Position numbers and translations under genes: made by a program. Source: Acidimicrobiales bacterium (GTDB taxonomy: Bacteria > Actinomycetota > Acidimicrobiia > Acidimicrobiales > JANYDT01). From it: a DNA stretch of 5,531 bases. How positions within the stretch are numbered: the stretch's first letter is position 1; the number at the start of each line of letters is the position of its first letter. A model generated the notes under the pieces. It worked only from the letters and a program-made list of their open reading frames with translations. It searched no databases and was not told the origin of the DNA. The stretch lies in contig JANYHQ010000531.1 of NCBI GenBank assembly GCA_025358985.1, positions 1-5,531 on the forward strand. Direction: 5' to 3'. Below are positions 5,176 through 5,531 of the stretch, piece by piece.

Positions 5176-5531
5176 GTGGAACTTTCGCACGTCATCCGTC
5201 AACGGCGGATGTGTAGAGACTTCGCCCACGAGCCGATTGATCCGGGCGTAGTGGATGAGTTGCTCGCATTGGCCCAGCAGGCTCCATCGGCCGGGTTCAG
5301 CCAGGGCTTCAGTTTCTTGGTATTGGAAGGCGCGCATACGGCACGATTTTGGGACTGCACGTTGGCCATGGACAAGCGAGCATCGTTCCCATGGCCCGGC
5401 CTGCTCAACGCCCCAGTGCTCATCCTTCCGTTGGCCCACGCCCAAACCTACGTGGACCGCTATTCCGAACCCGACAAAGTACGTACTGGACTGGGCCAAT
5501 CGGCGGAGGACTGGCCGGTGCCGTATTGGTA
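5176..5531 (+). CDS. Nitroreductase-family flavoprotein, N-terminal part
   Basis: This gene is open at the right edge; 118 residues are visible. The beginning matches the FMN-dependent nitroreductase family: an opening helix with RQRRMCRDF (residues 8-16), whose arginines bind the FMN phosphate in relatives, then ELLALAQQAPSAGFSQGFSFLVL (28-50), where the APSAG-type turn is another flavin contact. Family members are cytosolic NAD(P)H-dependent oxidoreductases; the substrate cannot be predicted. The start is the GTG at 5176, three bases after the upstream stop, because it retains the conserved first helix; the ATG at 5209 would remove the first arginines. No clear Shine-Dalgarno is seen, so translation is probably coupled to the lipoprotein gene. 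The usual family length is roughly 180-220 residues, so about half is missing. Confidence 0.82.
   Translation, partial: MELSHVIRQRRMCRDFAHEPIDPGVVDELLALAQQAPSAGFSQGFSFLVLEGAHTARFWDCTLAMDKRASFPWPGLLNAPVLILPLAHAQTYVDRYSEPDKVRTGLGQSAEDWPVPYW

Noticed and set aside
5026..5499. Minus-strand frame of 157 codons over the lipoprotein/nitroreductase junction
   Set aside because: Antisense to two recognisable plus-strand genes, with no ribosome binding site and no recognisable motif.

Overview
The window looks like chromosomal DNA from a moderately high-GC bacterium, most likely an actinobacterium (Actinomycetota), possibly Acidimicrobiia. The pointers are the ilvB-ilvN-ilvC gene order, frequent GTG starts, an apparently leaderless transcript, and a lipoprotein whose His-rich N-terminal domain I associate from memory with that group. 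The taxonomic call is inference. No rRNA, tRNA, transposase, integrase or CRISPR array is visible.

Layout. Bases 1-1350 carry the 3' part of ilvB and all of ilvN, the catalytic and regulatory subunits of acetolactate synthase. Bases 1351-1538 are a compact non-coding block between the converging ilvN and ilvY genes. It holds a GC-rich hairpin just after ilvN, an inverted partial repeat copy, a CTCGTA hexamer array, and two 65-bp tandem copies of a strongly palindromic element. Bases 1539-2378 (minus) encode a LysR-type regulator that resembles IlvY over its whole length. It is divergent from ilvC (2474-3505), the ketol-acid reductoisomerase that follows acetolactate synthase in valine/isoleucine synthesis. 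The 95-bp ilvY-ilvC gap contains a likely leaderless ilvY promoter and dyad sites suitable for a LysR regulator.

ilvC converges with zero spacing on a small DinB-like metalloprotein gene (3506-3979, minus). A 125-bp divergent gap with two dyad sites separates that gene from a secreted lipoprotein (4105-5172) made of a His-rich N-terminal domain and a C-terminal FKBP-type prolyl isomerase domain. A nitroreductase-family gene starts 3 bases later and runs off the window.

How it works together. IlvB/IlvN make acetolactate or acetohydroxybutyrate. IlvC consumes them, and the adjacent IlvY-like protein probably senses them and activates ilvC, as in enterobacteria. The ilvBN-ilvC module is therefore split by a regulator and a repeat-containing convergent junction. 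The right-hand genes have no evident link to branched-chain amino-acid synthesis. No stretch longer than 300 bases lacks a gene.
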